Positions 46,793-59,950 of a DNA stretch of 64,000 nucleotides are shown piece after piece. Under the pieces are notes generated by a model, which was given only the letters and a program-made list of their open reading frames with translations, did no database searches and was not told the DNA's origin. The number at the start of each line of letters is the position of its first letter. Positions within the stretch are counted from its first letter, which is position 1. Source of the stretch: Perognathus longimembris pacificus (lineage: Eukaryota > Chordata > Mammalia > Rodentia > Heteromyidae); the NCBI RefSeq assembly GCF_023159225.1, contig NC_063172.1:34270832-34334831 (forward strand), in the 5' to 3' direction. The position numbers and the translations under genes are program-made.

Positions 46793-48087
46793 GTAGATTT
46801 CAATTTAATAACTTTGTAATACGATAATGTGTATGCTATTGCATTATATTAAACTGGGTTGCATAAAGGTTCTAAATGCTGTATAATGTTTCAGAATCTA
46901 AGCAGAATGCAAAGTTTGTTTTTAGAGAATTTTCTCAATGGACAGCTTCCTTCTAACCCATAGATTTTTCAAAGTCTAAAAATAATACAATATTGCCTAA
47001 GAAAGCTGGTTTTTCTTAAAACTTTTTCTTAAAATTCTTTTCCAGCTAATGAGTATATCTAAGCATTTCAATGATGTTTGTGGCCTTAGTAAACATTTTG
47101 TTTTTTATTAAATATGATGATAGTTATTTAAATTATACCTGAAGTTATGTATACTTATTAATGCATGTAACTTTACTCCTTGTCTCATTATCACTAGTAT
47201 TCTCTGTGTTGAAATTCTTATGACATTCCCAAACTTGTCCATTTAGAAAGCCAGTGTTGATCTGCTTAAAGGATAAACGCAACTGAGAATGCTCTTAGCA
47301 GATAGTAATTCAATGTGCTAGCAAAATAAAGTTTAGTAAAATTACATTTACATTATTACTCAAGTCATTTCTTTTGCCAAGTATTTAGAAATTGAAATAA
47401 GCTAAGTAGAATAATTAGTTTGACAGCCCTGTTATCAAATATATAAAACAAAAATGACTACTACATGTATTTTATTTAAATTTTAAACTGTTAATAGGAG
47501 ATTTTGGGTTTTATTTGTCAGATGAAAAATCAATTTTTCTAAGTTATAGCTTATAGCAAATGCCAAGGTATTACTACCAAGCTATCACAGCTGTTGAACT
47601 GCCAGATGATATATTTGGTTTTCTTCCAGAATTTGCTATTATAATCACAAAACACTGCCTTCTTTTAGCTGCTGATTGCCCATTTTGATCAAGCATTTCA
47701 GTGTGATGTGGTATGTTTTCACAACACAATCTCTTCAGTTAGTGTTCTGTGTCAGTTTTTAATGGAAAAAATAATCTTTTTGTTTCAGGCCAGATTAATC
47801 TTTATTTTTTCTATTTTCATATCAAATTTAATTTATCTTTAAAAGATATTTCAGTAACCCAAATTTTATAAAAGCAATGTTTATATTTTATTGCACATTT
47901 ATGTGCTTGAGAATGGCCTCTTATATTGAACAGTTTGATCCTTTCCCTCTAAAGCAATATATACGTTAATTTCATCTCTTATAATATGGTGGAGTTTGTG
48001 GTTTGGTTTTCTTAAAGAAATGTTTGTATAAAATTCTCTTTTGGCATAGTTAAATGAACAGTTGCATATTAAGCTGTGAGGAATGGA
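46793..48087 (+). other. TRIQK coding intron 2, unique 5' part
   Basis: Starts with the donor GTAGAT. No repeats recognised. Confidence 0.55.
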
Positions 48088-48335
48088 GCCAGACTCTGGT
48101 GGCTCATGCCTATAATCCTAGTTACTCAGGTGGTTGAGATCTGAGCATTATAATTTGAACCTAGCCTGTGCAGGAAGAAAATTTCCAGTGACTATTATCT
48201 CCAATTAACCATCAAAAGAAACCAGAAGTGAAGCTGTGGCTCAAGTGGTACAAAGTTAGCCTTGAGTAGAAAAAGCTCAAGGCAGTGTGCCCAGACCCTG
48301 AGTTCAAAGCTCGGGACTTGCACACACACACAAAA
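48088..48335 (+). mobile_element. B1-headed SINE with Geo module
   Basis: GCCAGACTCTGGTGGCTCATGC head, ATCTCCAATTAACCATC linker, GAAGTGAAGCTGTGGCTCAAG, CCTGAGTTCAAAGCTCGGG, then a CA/TAA microsatellite tail. Confidence 0.83.
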
Positions 48336-48440
48336 TAATTATTAATAATAATAATACATTTACATGTATACCAGTTTTATACATGCATTTCTTAATTCAT
48401 AACTGTATTCCCTTGAAATACAATTAGCTAATGCCTTTAT

Positions 48441-48650
48441 TTATTTTATTTTTTTTTGCCAGTCCTGGGCCTTGGACTCAAGGCCTGAGCACTGTCCCTG
48501 GCTTCTTTTTTGCTCAAGGCTAGCACTCTGCCACTTGAGCCACAGCACCACTTCTGGCCAGTTTATATATATGTGGTGCTGGGGAATCGAACCCAGGGCT
48601 TTATGTATATGAGGCAAGCACTGTTGCCACTAGACCATAGTCCCAGCCCC
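48441..48650 (-). mobile_element. IDL-Geo SINE with 16-bp TSD
   Basis: T-tract, Geo, IDL ending CCCAGCCCC. Perfect direct repeat TAGCTAATGCCTTTAT at 48425-48440 and 48651-48666. Confidence 0.93.
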
Positions 48651-48666
48651 TAGCTAATGCCTTTAT

Positions 48667-51600
48667 AAATGAAATTTTTAGGAGAAATTTAGCCATAGAG
48701 TCTATCAGAAATGTTTCTATCTTGTTATGAGAACATTGCTCCTTTTTAGTATTATTTGTATATCATTCAAATTAGTAAGCCTGTGGAAAACAAAGGCTTT
48801 TTCACATTTTCTTATTCGTATCAATTAGTTATATTGGACTTTCCTTTTGTCACATTGGTATATGTATACAATACACCTTGATCGGATTCACCTCCTGTGT
48901 CACTCTCCCTCATAGCTTCTTTACTTTTCCCAAAGCAATCTCAACTAGACTTTAAGTGATGTTTGCTTAGCCTGAAAATTTATGTGAAGAGCACATTAAG
49001 GCGATAGGAAACTTTTTAGAGTCAGAACCATGAAGGTGTTTTACATTTTAAATCTGGCATACTAATTAGTTTGCCCTGTCACACTTTGATTGCCTTGTCA
49101 TTTTGGCATGTATTTTAAATAACGAAGTTTCTTTCAGCAATTGCCATTTAATGCTTTTTAATTTCCCTAGTGAGTGATTTTATCCATACTGATAATGTCA
49201 CAGAAGCAACTAAAGAGTAATGAACATCAAACATGTTTGACTCTTATCTAGTTGATACAGAATGACCATAATATTGTGTTGTTTTACCATTTTATTACTC
49301 ACTTTTTTGAATGAGTTGCAGTACTGCTCTTCAAGTGGTTTGAATCTATGGGAAATCTGGACAGGTTCAGGAAAGAGCAAAGTGACACCAATGTCAAAAA
49401 GATGAACATGTGACAAGAAGCACTAGGATCACATCCCTTTTTAGCCCTCACTGTAGCCCTGATTTAGTTATGTCTGAGCTACCACATTTCTAGAATGGAG
49501 AGTATTCCAGTTACCTCATAATATTGTCAGTAAAGACAGATAATGCAGTAAAAACATTAAACATTGAACTGACCACATTGAAGTCACTTATCCGTTGCTA
49601 CAAGATCAATAAAATATTTGTGAGCATTCAACAGTTCTAGTTCATGTAAGATTTCCCTTGAATGTTAGTGGCCTTCGTATACTTCAAATGCTTCTGTATT
49701 GTGCAGCTATATATTATAGATTATAGAATGTTCTCATATTTCCTGCAATTTTATTAGATATGAATGTTGAGAATCTTTGCCTATTTTTAACATAATTTCT
49801 ATAAAGACCATAAAATATTACTTGGGCCACTATTTGTGTAGGAATTACTGTATTACAACATTGTAGAACCTCTGGGATGAAAGATGAGTAAGATATGCTT
49901 GTTCTGAAAAACATACAAGAGATCACTTCCAGAATTAATTACCGTATTTAATCAACATTATGCTGCTGACTGAGAAGAGAAACTGTAAACTAGAAATGTG
50001 AAAAGTTATATAATAGAAACTTTACCCCTGAAGTCTTCCAGTGCTTTTTTTTTGATAAATCTTTGTTTAGAAATAGAAAATGTTTTGAGGGAACAAATAA
50101 TGATTTGGACATAAGATATGAATAGTGTTAAAGACTAGAATTGATTTATAAATGAAAAACTACTCTTATTTTTTGTGTCTTACAAAAATAAAATGTCATA
50201 ATTTGTGACACAATAATGCAATGAGTACCACCTAAAATATTTCTACAGCTAAGTTTACTTGCTATTTAGTTGACATTCAATTACAAGTTTGTATTTTAGG
50301 AATTACAGCATCACCAAGTATTTTTTTTATAATTTAAATACCTGTGCTGCTAGCATTTTGAAGGAGATGAATCTATATTAGTTAAGTAATTTATTTTTCA
50401 AGCTCTACCCTAAAGGTATAACAAGAGAAAAAGAGATTTAAAAATTTAGTTTTAGTACATAATCAAAATGCCAACCATATCCTTCCCACAATCTCTTTAG
50501 ATGAAGAGCTTGAAATGTTATATTTGTTCTGTGTTATTTCGAGTTTAAAGCTGAAAATGGCCAAGGGATAGAAAAAAGGGTTTTTGTTTTTTTTTTTTTT
50601 CAAATTGTATCATTGCTTGAAACCTTCAAACATTCCACCTCTATAATGTCCATCTCCTCAACGAATGGGAACATTTTGAAGAAAATTATGTGCTATTATA
50701 CCTTCTCAGTGAATATCATCCTTGTGCCATCTATTAACTAGAAATCACTTAATTAAATAATGAATAAGTTGAATTTTGTAAATACTTTCCATTTTCTACA
50801 TTTAAAGTTCTATTTCAAACCTTTGGATATTATGAAAGTGTGTGAATTGTCTCAAGGACCATAAGAACAAGCAAAGCAGTGAATAAAGTTGATGTGAAGC
50901 ATAGCTTCAAATCCAGAATAAAAGCTTTGTTTTTTAAAGTAATCTAGGTGAATGGCACTGAGTTGATCAGTTTTGTTGTCCACTCTATGTAACAGATGGA
51001 GTTTACAGTTGTGTGTCACTTGTTTATTACATCCACTTAAAATTAGTAGCTGTGTAACCAGATGGGTCTGGGAGCACAGCTGTGGCTCTAAGAAAATAAA
51101 TGCAACCTGTCTGGCAGTGCCATGCCCTTTTGAGACACCAAAGTGTTCCAAGTGTAACGAAGAAAAATTCACTCTCACTTGACATTCTATTGATATATTA
51201 TGTTTTAAATATCAATTCATTCCAAAATCATTGACACCGAGTTTTTCAACTGCCCATATTTAAGATTTATTTTCATTTTACTTATGAGCGGAAACATCTG
51301 AATACAATATGTATTTGTGGTTGTAGCATTCAGGTAAAATTGCATATTGATTATTAGTTAAGCTTATTTTAGTGTTTTTAAGGCTTATTAGGTAGCATAT
51401 GTTACATTTTTATTTTATATTGTTATGAAAGTTCTTTTACATATTTGTGAATGTCAGTGATTTCCAACCCCCATAAAACCCAGGTAAGGGGTGTGACAGA
51501 GTGAACATCAGAAGAGAATACTAGGTCCTTTAGGATGCTGGACTGGTCCTCTCCATTCTTCATTTCTGTTTAGCCAAATGGTATGTTAGTATCAAGAATA

Positions 51601-52227
51601 TTTATGGTCCTCACACAGTTTTTGAAGATAATATTATTTCTGTCCTATGTATGTAGTAGATTTTTTGGTCATTGTTCTAAGGTAGTTGACATAACCCATT
51701 TGTGATAGATGGTACTGTGGGATGCTTCATGGCCCTGGTTCTCAGTATTGTTTCCCCAGTAAAATACAGAACTTAGGCTTTAAAATTTAGAGTTTAAACA
51801 AAAGAATATTTAGTGAGTGTGTGTTCAGGACTTAATCTATGAAACCAGTGATTGTAGTCATTAGTTACCAATAGTAATGGAATCATAATTTTTAAGGAAA
51901 ATCTGTATGCAAATGCCACCACTAATTACAAATGTATCATTGAAGCAACAAGTAAAGTTAGACACACTCAACTAATCTGAGTACTAGGAAAAATTAAATT
52001 AAAAGTAATAATAAAAATGACTATGAACTTGTTATTACAATGAGTTTTCTCATGTGCAAAATAAGTTACTTATTGGCAAAAAAGTATTAAATAAGATGGA
52101 TATGACTAATGGTTTCAAATGAGTCATTGTACATTGGGGGGTGGTGTGGTCATTTTTATCTGATGAAACAGATAAAAATCAAGTCTTCTCATCAATTTCA
52201 AGTCGACTTTTTTTTTTTCCTCCCCAG
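48667..52227 (+). other. Repeat-poor 3' part of TRIQK coding intron 2
   Basis: About 3.5 kb without any SINE or LINE that I can recognise, ending in the exon 3 acceptor. 50850-51180 stands out in composition (see findings). Confidence 0.5.
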
Positions 52228-52341
52228 GAAGTTGGCCTTGTACTTGCAGCTATCCTGGCCCTCCTACTGGCTTTCTATGCTTTCTTCTATCTCAGACTGT
52301 CCACAGATGTTGACAAGGAAGTGCATCAAGATGAAGATTAG
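52228..52341 (+). CDS. TRIQK: TRIQK coding exon 3 of 3 (residues 50-86 and stop): transmembrane helix and acidic tail
   Basis: Last coding exon. A long pyrimidine tract ending CCTCCCCAG at 52227 precedes it, and it runs in phase 0 from Glu50 to the TAG at 52339-52341. With the other exons (61+86+114 nt) it gives 86 residues plus stop, the length I recall for TRIQK. Residues 51-71 (VGLVLAAILALL onward to FYAFFYL) are an uninterrupted hydrophobic stretch closed by R72, the single transmembrane helix. The 15-residue tail after it is acidic (D76, D78, E80, D84, E85, D86). A basic cytosolic N-half with a helix this close to the C-terminus fits a tail-anchored, type II-like ER protein; this topology is an inference. 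An apparent continuous frame reaching back to about 52141 reads through the intron and should not be used. Confidence 0.95.
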   Translation, partial: EVGLVLAAILALLLAFYAFFYLRLSTDVDKEVHQDED

Positions 52342-53600
52342 TGGAGCATCAGTATATTAAAGGAAAATAATTTTATAAAAGCACCTTTTTGGACCAGTAC
52401 ATTCTGAAGAACTGACCCTATATTATAGTGACTATTCTCTTCTGACACTTTGAGTTTGCAGAAATATCTTAATAGTCACATAAGATATTCAGAAATGAAC
52501 TTACCTATTACCACAATATGCTCATAGATACTTTTAAAAATATTTCTACTTTGACAGACACATTGTACATGACACATTTAGATAAAGTCGATAGGAGATC
52601 CTAAACTTTTCAAATATCCCATCCAGTTTACATTTATAACTCTATCAGTTACAAATGACCGAATTTGCTCTTCTTCTATGACTCTTGCAGGTGACATACA
52701 GAAACAGTACTCAAATCATATTCTGAGACCCAGAAGGAATGCCATGAAAATGTTTACTTTACCAAGAAGCCTCAATTTCTTCCCAGACATATTTCATGTC
52801 ATTAAAGAGACTATCTGCACATACATCTTCAGTAATCTTTATCCCTCCTTGCCAACTGTTCAGTGCACATGTGCTCTGTCAGAAATGGCACCTGGATGAC
52901 AGAGGCTCAAAGAGTCACGTATGTCTCTAAAATAGAATTTCTTTCTTCTTGGGTTACTCAAACTGATGTAAATAGAAAATTCAGTTGATCTTGATTTTTA
53001 ATTAACTTATTACTCTATTAATACAAACTTTGAATTCTATTTTAATTATGTTGTCTGGCTGTCTGCAGTATCTGTTTGCCCCTCTTGTTAGGGAGAGATG
53101 TAGCAATCTGTCATGTAATTGTGCAGTCTTTTTCACACTCCACAATTAGCAGAAGTCTTACCTCCTCAGAATCATTTTCTTGGCTGTCTTTTGGATCTGA
53201 ACAATGTGAAGCTGTTTCACGCGATTACATTTTGTCTCTTGAGAGTTAATTAGGGACACTTTAGTGGAAAATAAACAGTAGAAGAAAATATACGACTCAT
53301 ATTACTCTCACATGTACATTTCTGTTTATATGTTTTTATGTATTTTGCATTTGTTGGAACATAATGGCTGGTATATGCAATATTTTATTGGCAATCAACA
53401 TTTTAATACTTTTTCAAAAGCATGAACACATAAAGCTCAGAAAATTGGAAAAGACCTACCTACAACAGAGTTACTAGCTACTACCTTGTTTAAAGATGCA
53501 TAGAAAAATAGATTCTTTGAAATCTGCATGCAAAATGTTTAATATTGTGTGTAATGTTAGTACAAAATAATAAATTCAGTATTAGAATTGTTTTCTGTAT
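52342..53600 (+). other. TRIQK: TRIQK 3' UTR (putative extent)
   Basis: Sequence downstream of the TRIQK stop. It contains no recognisable SINE or LINE for well over 1 kb, unlike the rest of the window, which suits a retained 3' UTR. Candidate poly(A) signals AATAAA lie at 53270-53275 and 53569-53574, the latter followed by T/G-rich DNA. A longer form could use AATAAA at 54165-54170. Small frames here on both strands look like chance. The true end is not determinable from sequence alone. Confidence 0.6.
53569..53574 (+). terminator. Candidate poly(A) signal AATAAA for TRIQK
   Basis: Canonical AATAAA about 1.2 kb after the stop codon, followed within 30 nt by a T/G-rich stretch (GTTTTCTGTATTTT) of the kind expected of a downstream element. 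Alternative signals are at 53270-53275 and 54165-54170. Confidence 0.45.
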
Positions 53601-54164
53601 TTTCCAAGAGACAGAAGCTTTTTAAATACTCTAGCAGTATGTAAGAGCTTTATAAGCACAGCTTCCAAAAGGCAAGACATTCTTTGGTACTTATGCAAAA
53701 GAGTTGAATGTGTGACAGTGCAGTGATACGTTCTGTAGAAAGTTTTAAGCAGCATCATTTAATTCCTCAGTGTGAAATCAGCCAAAGGTTCCAATATCCT
53801 CGCATATTATTTATGCCAAACATCTGCGGGCAAGATTTAGCCAGTGTTATTTGCTTGACTCTTCTTCTTGAACTCACAAACTGGAGACACAGACAAGACT
53901 TTGTACATACTCACCACAGTGGACCAATCCAAGTGGCATTTTTAGGAAAGGTTGCAGCATTTTATGCCATGTGGTATGTCTGTTCGCGAAGTGGGAGGCA
54001 AGGGAATATCCAAGCTGGCATTTTGGATATGATGGGCCTTTTACTTTCCTGAGTGACATGCCACATGTCAAGAAATACTGCTTCCCTCCACTCTTATCAC
54101 ATTTACGTGAACAATTTTCATTTACTTATTTAACACACATATGGTGTTAAAAAGAGTCACATTC

Positions 54165-54170
54165 AATAAA
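54165..54170 (+). terminator. Alternative distal poly(A) signal AATAAA
   Basis: AATAAA followed by GGTTATTTCTGGGTTTT, a good GU-rich downstream context. It would give a 3' UTR of about 1.85 kb if used by TRIQK. Confidence 0.4.
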
Positions 54171-54199
54171 GGTTATTTCTGGGTTTTAGGGATAATTTA

Positions 54200-57100
54200 A
54201 ATGAGGGGATATGTAATAGTTACTTATTAGTTACCTATCCAGATTAGCAGAATTCACAGTATTTAAATTAGATTATTATACTATTAGAAATGTTTGAAAA
54301 TTCATCATTGTGAGAAAAACTAAACATTCTGCCATGCTCATGGGGTGTTCGTTTGGGGGAAAATATTGTTTCCTAAGGCAATAAATATTAGTCTAAATGT
54401 AGCATAATTATAGGCAAGTTTCATTGCCTAGTTCACTGGCATCTAGAGTACATTCATATAGCTGATTGATTTATGATTACCCAGAGAATCACAGGTCCCA
54501 AAGGCTTAAAAGCTTTTGATTTCTGTAAATAGCAGGTAAAGTGAGATAATATTATTTACACAATGCTATTTTCATGAAATGCAAATTTCATCAACTCACG
54601 TTAACTGGGAAGCAGCCAATCCCTTGAAGAGCAATCCCAAATTGAAAGTCTGGTTTGATGGTTTGAAGAGGAAGGTGATATCTTCCTGCTATTTCAGTTA
54701 ACTACATTTTTAAATAGTGAGTGGTGTTTGGAATAAATGTCAGACTGGCATCAGACAACAAATATAGACCTGGCTAGTTCCCATGTAATAATTTACTGCT
54801 TGGAATAATTCAGAAGAATAAATAAAAATATCTAATGACTTTTTAGAATGCTCAAATATATTAATGTACTCTGCAGAATAAATTTTCAACTGAGGTAGGA
54901 GACCCAAAATATAACCTTTGGAATACGTGAATGAGGTATGAGGGGTTGCTTGGTTTTATTTAACATGTAGGTTTCAACTAGGAGAAATAATACATACATT
55001 TGCTTATATTTAAGAAGAGATATTGCAAAACATAATCTTGTGTAATATTTCTTCTTAAAGAAACTGCCTTATTAGAAACACAGGGCTGACTGTTTTTTTA
55101 AGGTGCAAAATATATCTAGAGTTTCTCCTTTTGACTTTTCATAAAAATAAAAAAAAATGATCTTATGCTTACTAACAATTATAAGATCCTATGGAATATG
55201 TAAAACCCTCACTCATTTTTGTCATTCCAGTAGTGTAGTAATTTGCACATAAATTTAAATGCATGTTAAAGTCTCTTAGTCTTTATAAAATCTGGTACAA
55301 AATTTTGTATATAGTACATAATCAAATATGTTTCCATTTAATAAAACCTGAACAACCAATATTGATCCAATCTTAGCATGTGGCATTTATGATCATTGAA
55401 TGTTAGGGGATTTAAAGTTTCAACCTAATTATGAAGATTAAGACAACTAGTATCACGGTTTGAATAAAATGTAAACTTTGGTCTTTTCTAAAAAATCAGA
55501 TTTGTATGTTTAGTAGAAATTCATACTCAGTGTTTGAATTAAATTCAGCATGCATCTTCACCCCAAATACAAACAAATCTAAATTTTTGTTATAATATTT
55601 ATATGACACTAGAGCACTCAATTTTCCATGTTGTTAAAGTATATAGTCAAGGATAATTCAACAGATCAAATTATACTAAAGATCATCCTCATAAATAAAC
55701 TTGTAGAAATTAAATTTATTCCATTTGCTTAATTTCATCCATAGTGTTGTTGCTTGCCAGAGACTACCTAAGATAATTCTATATTCTGTTCTTAGCAGCA
55801 ATTAGACTCCATTACACTTACCTGAGGCTTCTCTGGGGAGAGTCCTACTTCTCCCTTAGCAGCCCGGCCTTCTTTTATTAGAATTGCTCCAATGCATCCT
55901 GGATATAATAATGTTTGCTACATTTCATTGTGTTGATGCTGTATCTCGCATCAGTACATCCCACAGGAAAAAATAAAAAGAAAAAAAAAGAACTACAGTA
56001 GATGAATTCAGTACCTACAAAAGTATTCTTACCATTTTGTTCAGGTTTTAACTGTTAGGGTAAGTATAGAGGGAAACTGAAGAATCATGTAAAGAACTAT
56101 ACCAGTGTGCAAATATCCAGAATGGATCAGTAATTTGTTTAAAACAATTATATTGCAACCACATTCAGCACAGTGCCTCTCCTTGTTACACATTTTTTAA
56201 TCCCTAGCAACAGATACAAGATCTTTATTTCAAGAAAAAAAAAATAAGATACTTAGCATGCCAGAAGAATCTTTGATGACAGAACCCCCTCCTATTCTTC
56301 ATTTTTAAAACAACAACCAAATTGGTGGGGAGGCAGCCAAAATTTGAGGTACCAATGCTTCGCGAACAGATGTCGCACCATTATTTTTTAGCTCGTTTAG
56401 ATGAATAAACATGTTAAACTGTGAAGTATTACATTTTAGATTTTTTCATTAAAAAAAGAGACAATCTGTTTACTGTCCTAATTGAGACAACAATCCTTGT
56501 GGTTGCCAGTTTTGGCAGTCATAACAATGAACTATAAATATTTGGACCAATCAAGTAAATGGTGACTATAAAGGCTATAGCATGTGTAAAGTTCTGTTTG
56601 CACGGGCACCCATCTTAGTATGGCTTTTTTTTTTTTTTTTTACTTCTTCAAATACAATTGTTTGTGTGAAACTGAAGTTTTATGGTAAGCTCAAAAGAAA
56701 TTGATTTCAATATCTAATTTCTTTCTAGTTTCCTGTCCTTTTAAGTGCTCAACTAGCCATCTACTTGTAACAAATTGCTTCTGCAGTTGCTATGTTGGAT
56801 GTGACACACAGGTCTTCAGTGGATTGGCTCCTCTATGTCCTAGGATAGCACAAAATTCAAAGGTTTGCTTTTCAGTGATTGTTGGGTTTATAAAAAATAG
56901 ACCTATTTTATAAGATTTTATCGAAAGATAGTGTTACATACAGTGTGTTTTGCAGTGGTCATGAGGAGATCCCAATCTTAGAGCCTATATGCATGCTTGA
57001 AATATCAGTATGGGAGAATTGGTTGATTAGAAATAAATATTTATAATGGTGGACCCACATATTTGTGATTCAGACAGCGTTCATCTAGGCATCTTGATCC

Positions 57101-59950
57101 TCTTTCTTCAGTCTTCACATTCTACCCATTGGTCACTTCTTAGTTCCAGTGGTCTCTCACATCCCCTCTAGAGTTTTGGAACCCCACTTTTACTTTAATG
57201 GCACAGCACAGTCTTGTACAACACTGGGAAATTACTGAGTTTAACCGTCTCTGTCCTTATTTTGAATTACCATTGATCTTCACTTGTTTTCCTATCTCTT
57301 ATTGCTTACCTACCTTTATTTTTATCATTAATCATGTGCATTGCACAAAGGTAGTAAGAATCATATAATGAGCATACCCATCACTTAGCTTTCCTCAGAG
57401 ATATATATATATACATATATATAAAATCTACATTATATATTATATATTTATGTATATGTATTTTACATGTACACCTTATATTTATATAGTATACATTTGT
57501 ATGTAAGTAAATATAAATATATAAGCATATATTTATGGGTGTGTTGTTCCAAAGAGTTCACCATTCTGAAAATCCTTCAAATGCATATAGAGATCAGTAA
57601 TGTATTGCAGGTGCTTGATTCACTTTTCCCCAGATTTCACTAATGGCATGACACCTTTCAGTGATCTCAGATTTCCACTTTATTACTTAAACTAAAAACA
57701 TTATCGACTCTTCTTGGCTTGAGAGTATTACCGTAACTTTTCTCTTGCTTTTGGAGCACCATTTACTTTTTGGGGGAGTCATATGTTTACAAAATTAAAG
57801 GCAGGAAAATACTCAGCAAATCACATTATGTTATGACTGAAGACAAATAAGACTCAGTGCCCATACATCCACTGATCTGTTTTGCGAACAATATTTATTT
57901 ATATATGTATTGGCTGTACTTGGTCAGTCTTGTGTAATAAATCTGTGAATAAGGCAAGCTTATTATATAAAATTCTACTCTTATTAAATTTCCCACAATC
58001 TTTTAAATGCACACTAGGTATGAAAGCATATTGCATGTAAATAATCAATATATCTCTAACTGACAAAAATACCATTTTTTTGCTTGACTGTTGGTCTAAC
58101 ATATATTACCATGAAACCATTTTGTAATTAATGAAACTTAGTATTATCTAAAATCAAGTCACTATTCAGAGGTTCCTACTTCAAAATGTCTCTAACAGAT
58201 TTGAGTATGTCTAATTGTTTATTTCTATATAAAGCTTTGTTCATTCATGCTAGTAATTTACAGATTGTTTTAAAATTTTTGGTCTTTTTCATTATTTTCC
58301 ATTTTATTCACCTATTTCTCAGATTTTTTATAAACTAGGAGTTAAGTGTTAGGTTATATGAGATCAGGAAAGTTTATTTATTTTTTAGTCACTTTTAAGC
58401 TGGGAACATTCCATTCTACTTAATGAGATTTTCTTGTTTGTATTACTGTGATTTAACAGTGTGTTCTTGTGCTAATAACATGATTCCCTCCAAAATAAGA
58501 TTTTCTGTATGGTGTTCTAAAATTCAGTCATAATTGCTTCTTAGATATGCCACATCACATATTGAAAAATACCAACTTACGTACATTCCTTCAGCATTAA
58601 AGTATAATCTAAACAATATAATTATTGAGAGAGTGTTTATACATCTTCCAGCAGTACTATATAATTCTTTACTGTATGCAAATTCTCATGGTAAAATCAC
58701 GGTAAAAAAGCACTTTTATCTTCTCAAACATCATTTTGTGTTTTTCTTTTTCTTTATATTGTACTTCATAACTAATAACCTTTCAACTGTGTCATAAAAA
58801 GCCCCAGAACTTTTTCCTTTTTCTTTAGGTGACCTTTGACTTCTTTCTATCCTTCCCTGTTCTTTCCAATCTTTTGTGTGTAAAAGAAAGATGCTTATCA
58901 CCAAGTATTTTATTACTCTAAAAAGTAGTTAATAAAGGAAAGAAAGAAAAAACAGTTGAGTCTTTTTCTCTATTGAATGTAAATGTTATGGATAAGTACT
59001 CCTGGCAAATGAAGACTTTATTGTTGTCATTATTGTTCCTCTTATGTTATTGTAACTTATGCATTTTACTTATTTGATCATTTTAGTAGTGACATGAGAA
59101 TTCTATTTTTCAGGCTTGACATTAGAAATGTTCTTATTAACGTCCTAAAACTGATGCTTTTACATTATTTTACATTTCCCCGAATGTGTTGGTCCATTCA
59201 GATTTTTAAATCTAACACAATTTTAAATAATATTTAACATATTACTTTAGAAAATTAACTGTGATGACCAATATCATGATCCATCTAATTATAAAATTAT
59301 AATTAATTATAAAGTTACATATATTTGAATGGAGTCTTTCAATTGTTATTATGATAAAAGTACAAAAACTTAACAAAAATATGATATCCACTCTACAAAT
59401 TAACATATTGAAGTTTTAACGAAGAAGAACCCAATCTTGAATAGGAAGATTCAATTTTAAAAATAAATTTTCTTAAGTCTAGGAACAGAAGAAAGAACTT
59501 TAATCTGTCAAGTATTTAATCTGTAAAATAATACTTGGAAAAAGCATAAAGTTATAAAATAATAATGTAGGGAAAATGTAAACAGAACAGCAGGAAAAAA
59601 TAGAGTCTAGAAAATTATTTATATGTAAGTAATGTATAATCTATAATAAAGATAAAAAGGTATATTACTTAATATTTAAATTGTGACAATTGAACATCAT
59701 TTTTGAAATTAAAATGTGCCCATAACATGAATTCTGAGTTTTATTTCAAATTAAATGTTTACTTCTAGATGAGCAGACAAAAATTACAAAAACGAGTACA
59801 ATTATAAGTAAGCCATTTTTTTTTAATCTCTTCGGAAGAAATGACCAGGCATTGATTCATGAGTAAAAAGGAATATACTATGAGATTAAAACATTAAGCC
59901 TTGTACTTTATTAAGAGTGAGGATGCATCCTTTTTATAAATTAATTGAGA
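54200..59950. other. Repeat-poor 3' flanking DNA
   Basis: Nearly 6 kb with no SINE, LINE or gene recognised, apart from a TA/CATA-rich tract at 57401-57535. 56300-56620 contains several CpGs and looks unlike its surroundings (see findings). Confidence 0.45.
57401..57535. repeat. AT-rich (TA)n/(CATA)n low-complexity tract
   Basis: Alternating TA with CATA and TTTA variants. Confidence 0.85.

Noticed and set aside
52141..52341. A 66-codon + frame ending at the TRIQK stop, apparently a small one-exon gene
   Set aside because: It reads through the intron and the polypyrimidine tract; the real exon begins at 52228 after CCCCAG.
53708..54052. A 114-codon + frame after TRIQK
   Set aside because: No domain, no splice context and no codon pattern; it lies in or just after the 3' UTR and overlaps an equally open minus frame.
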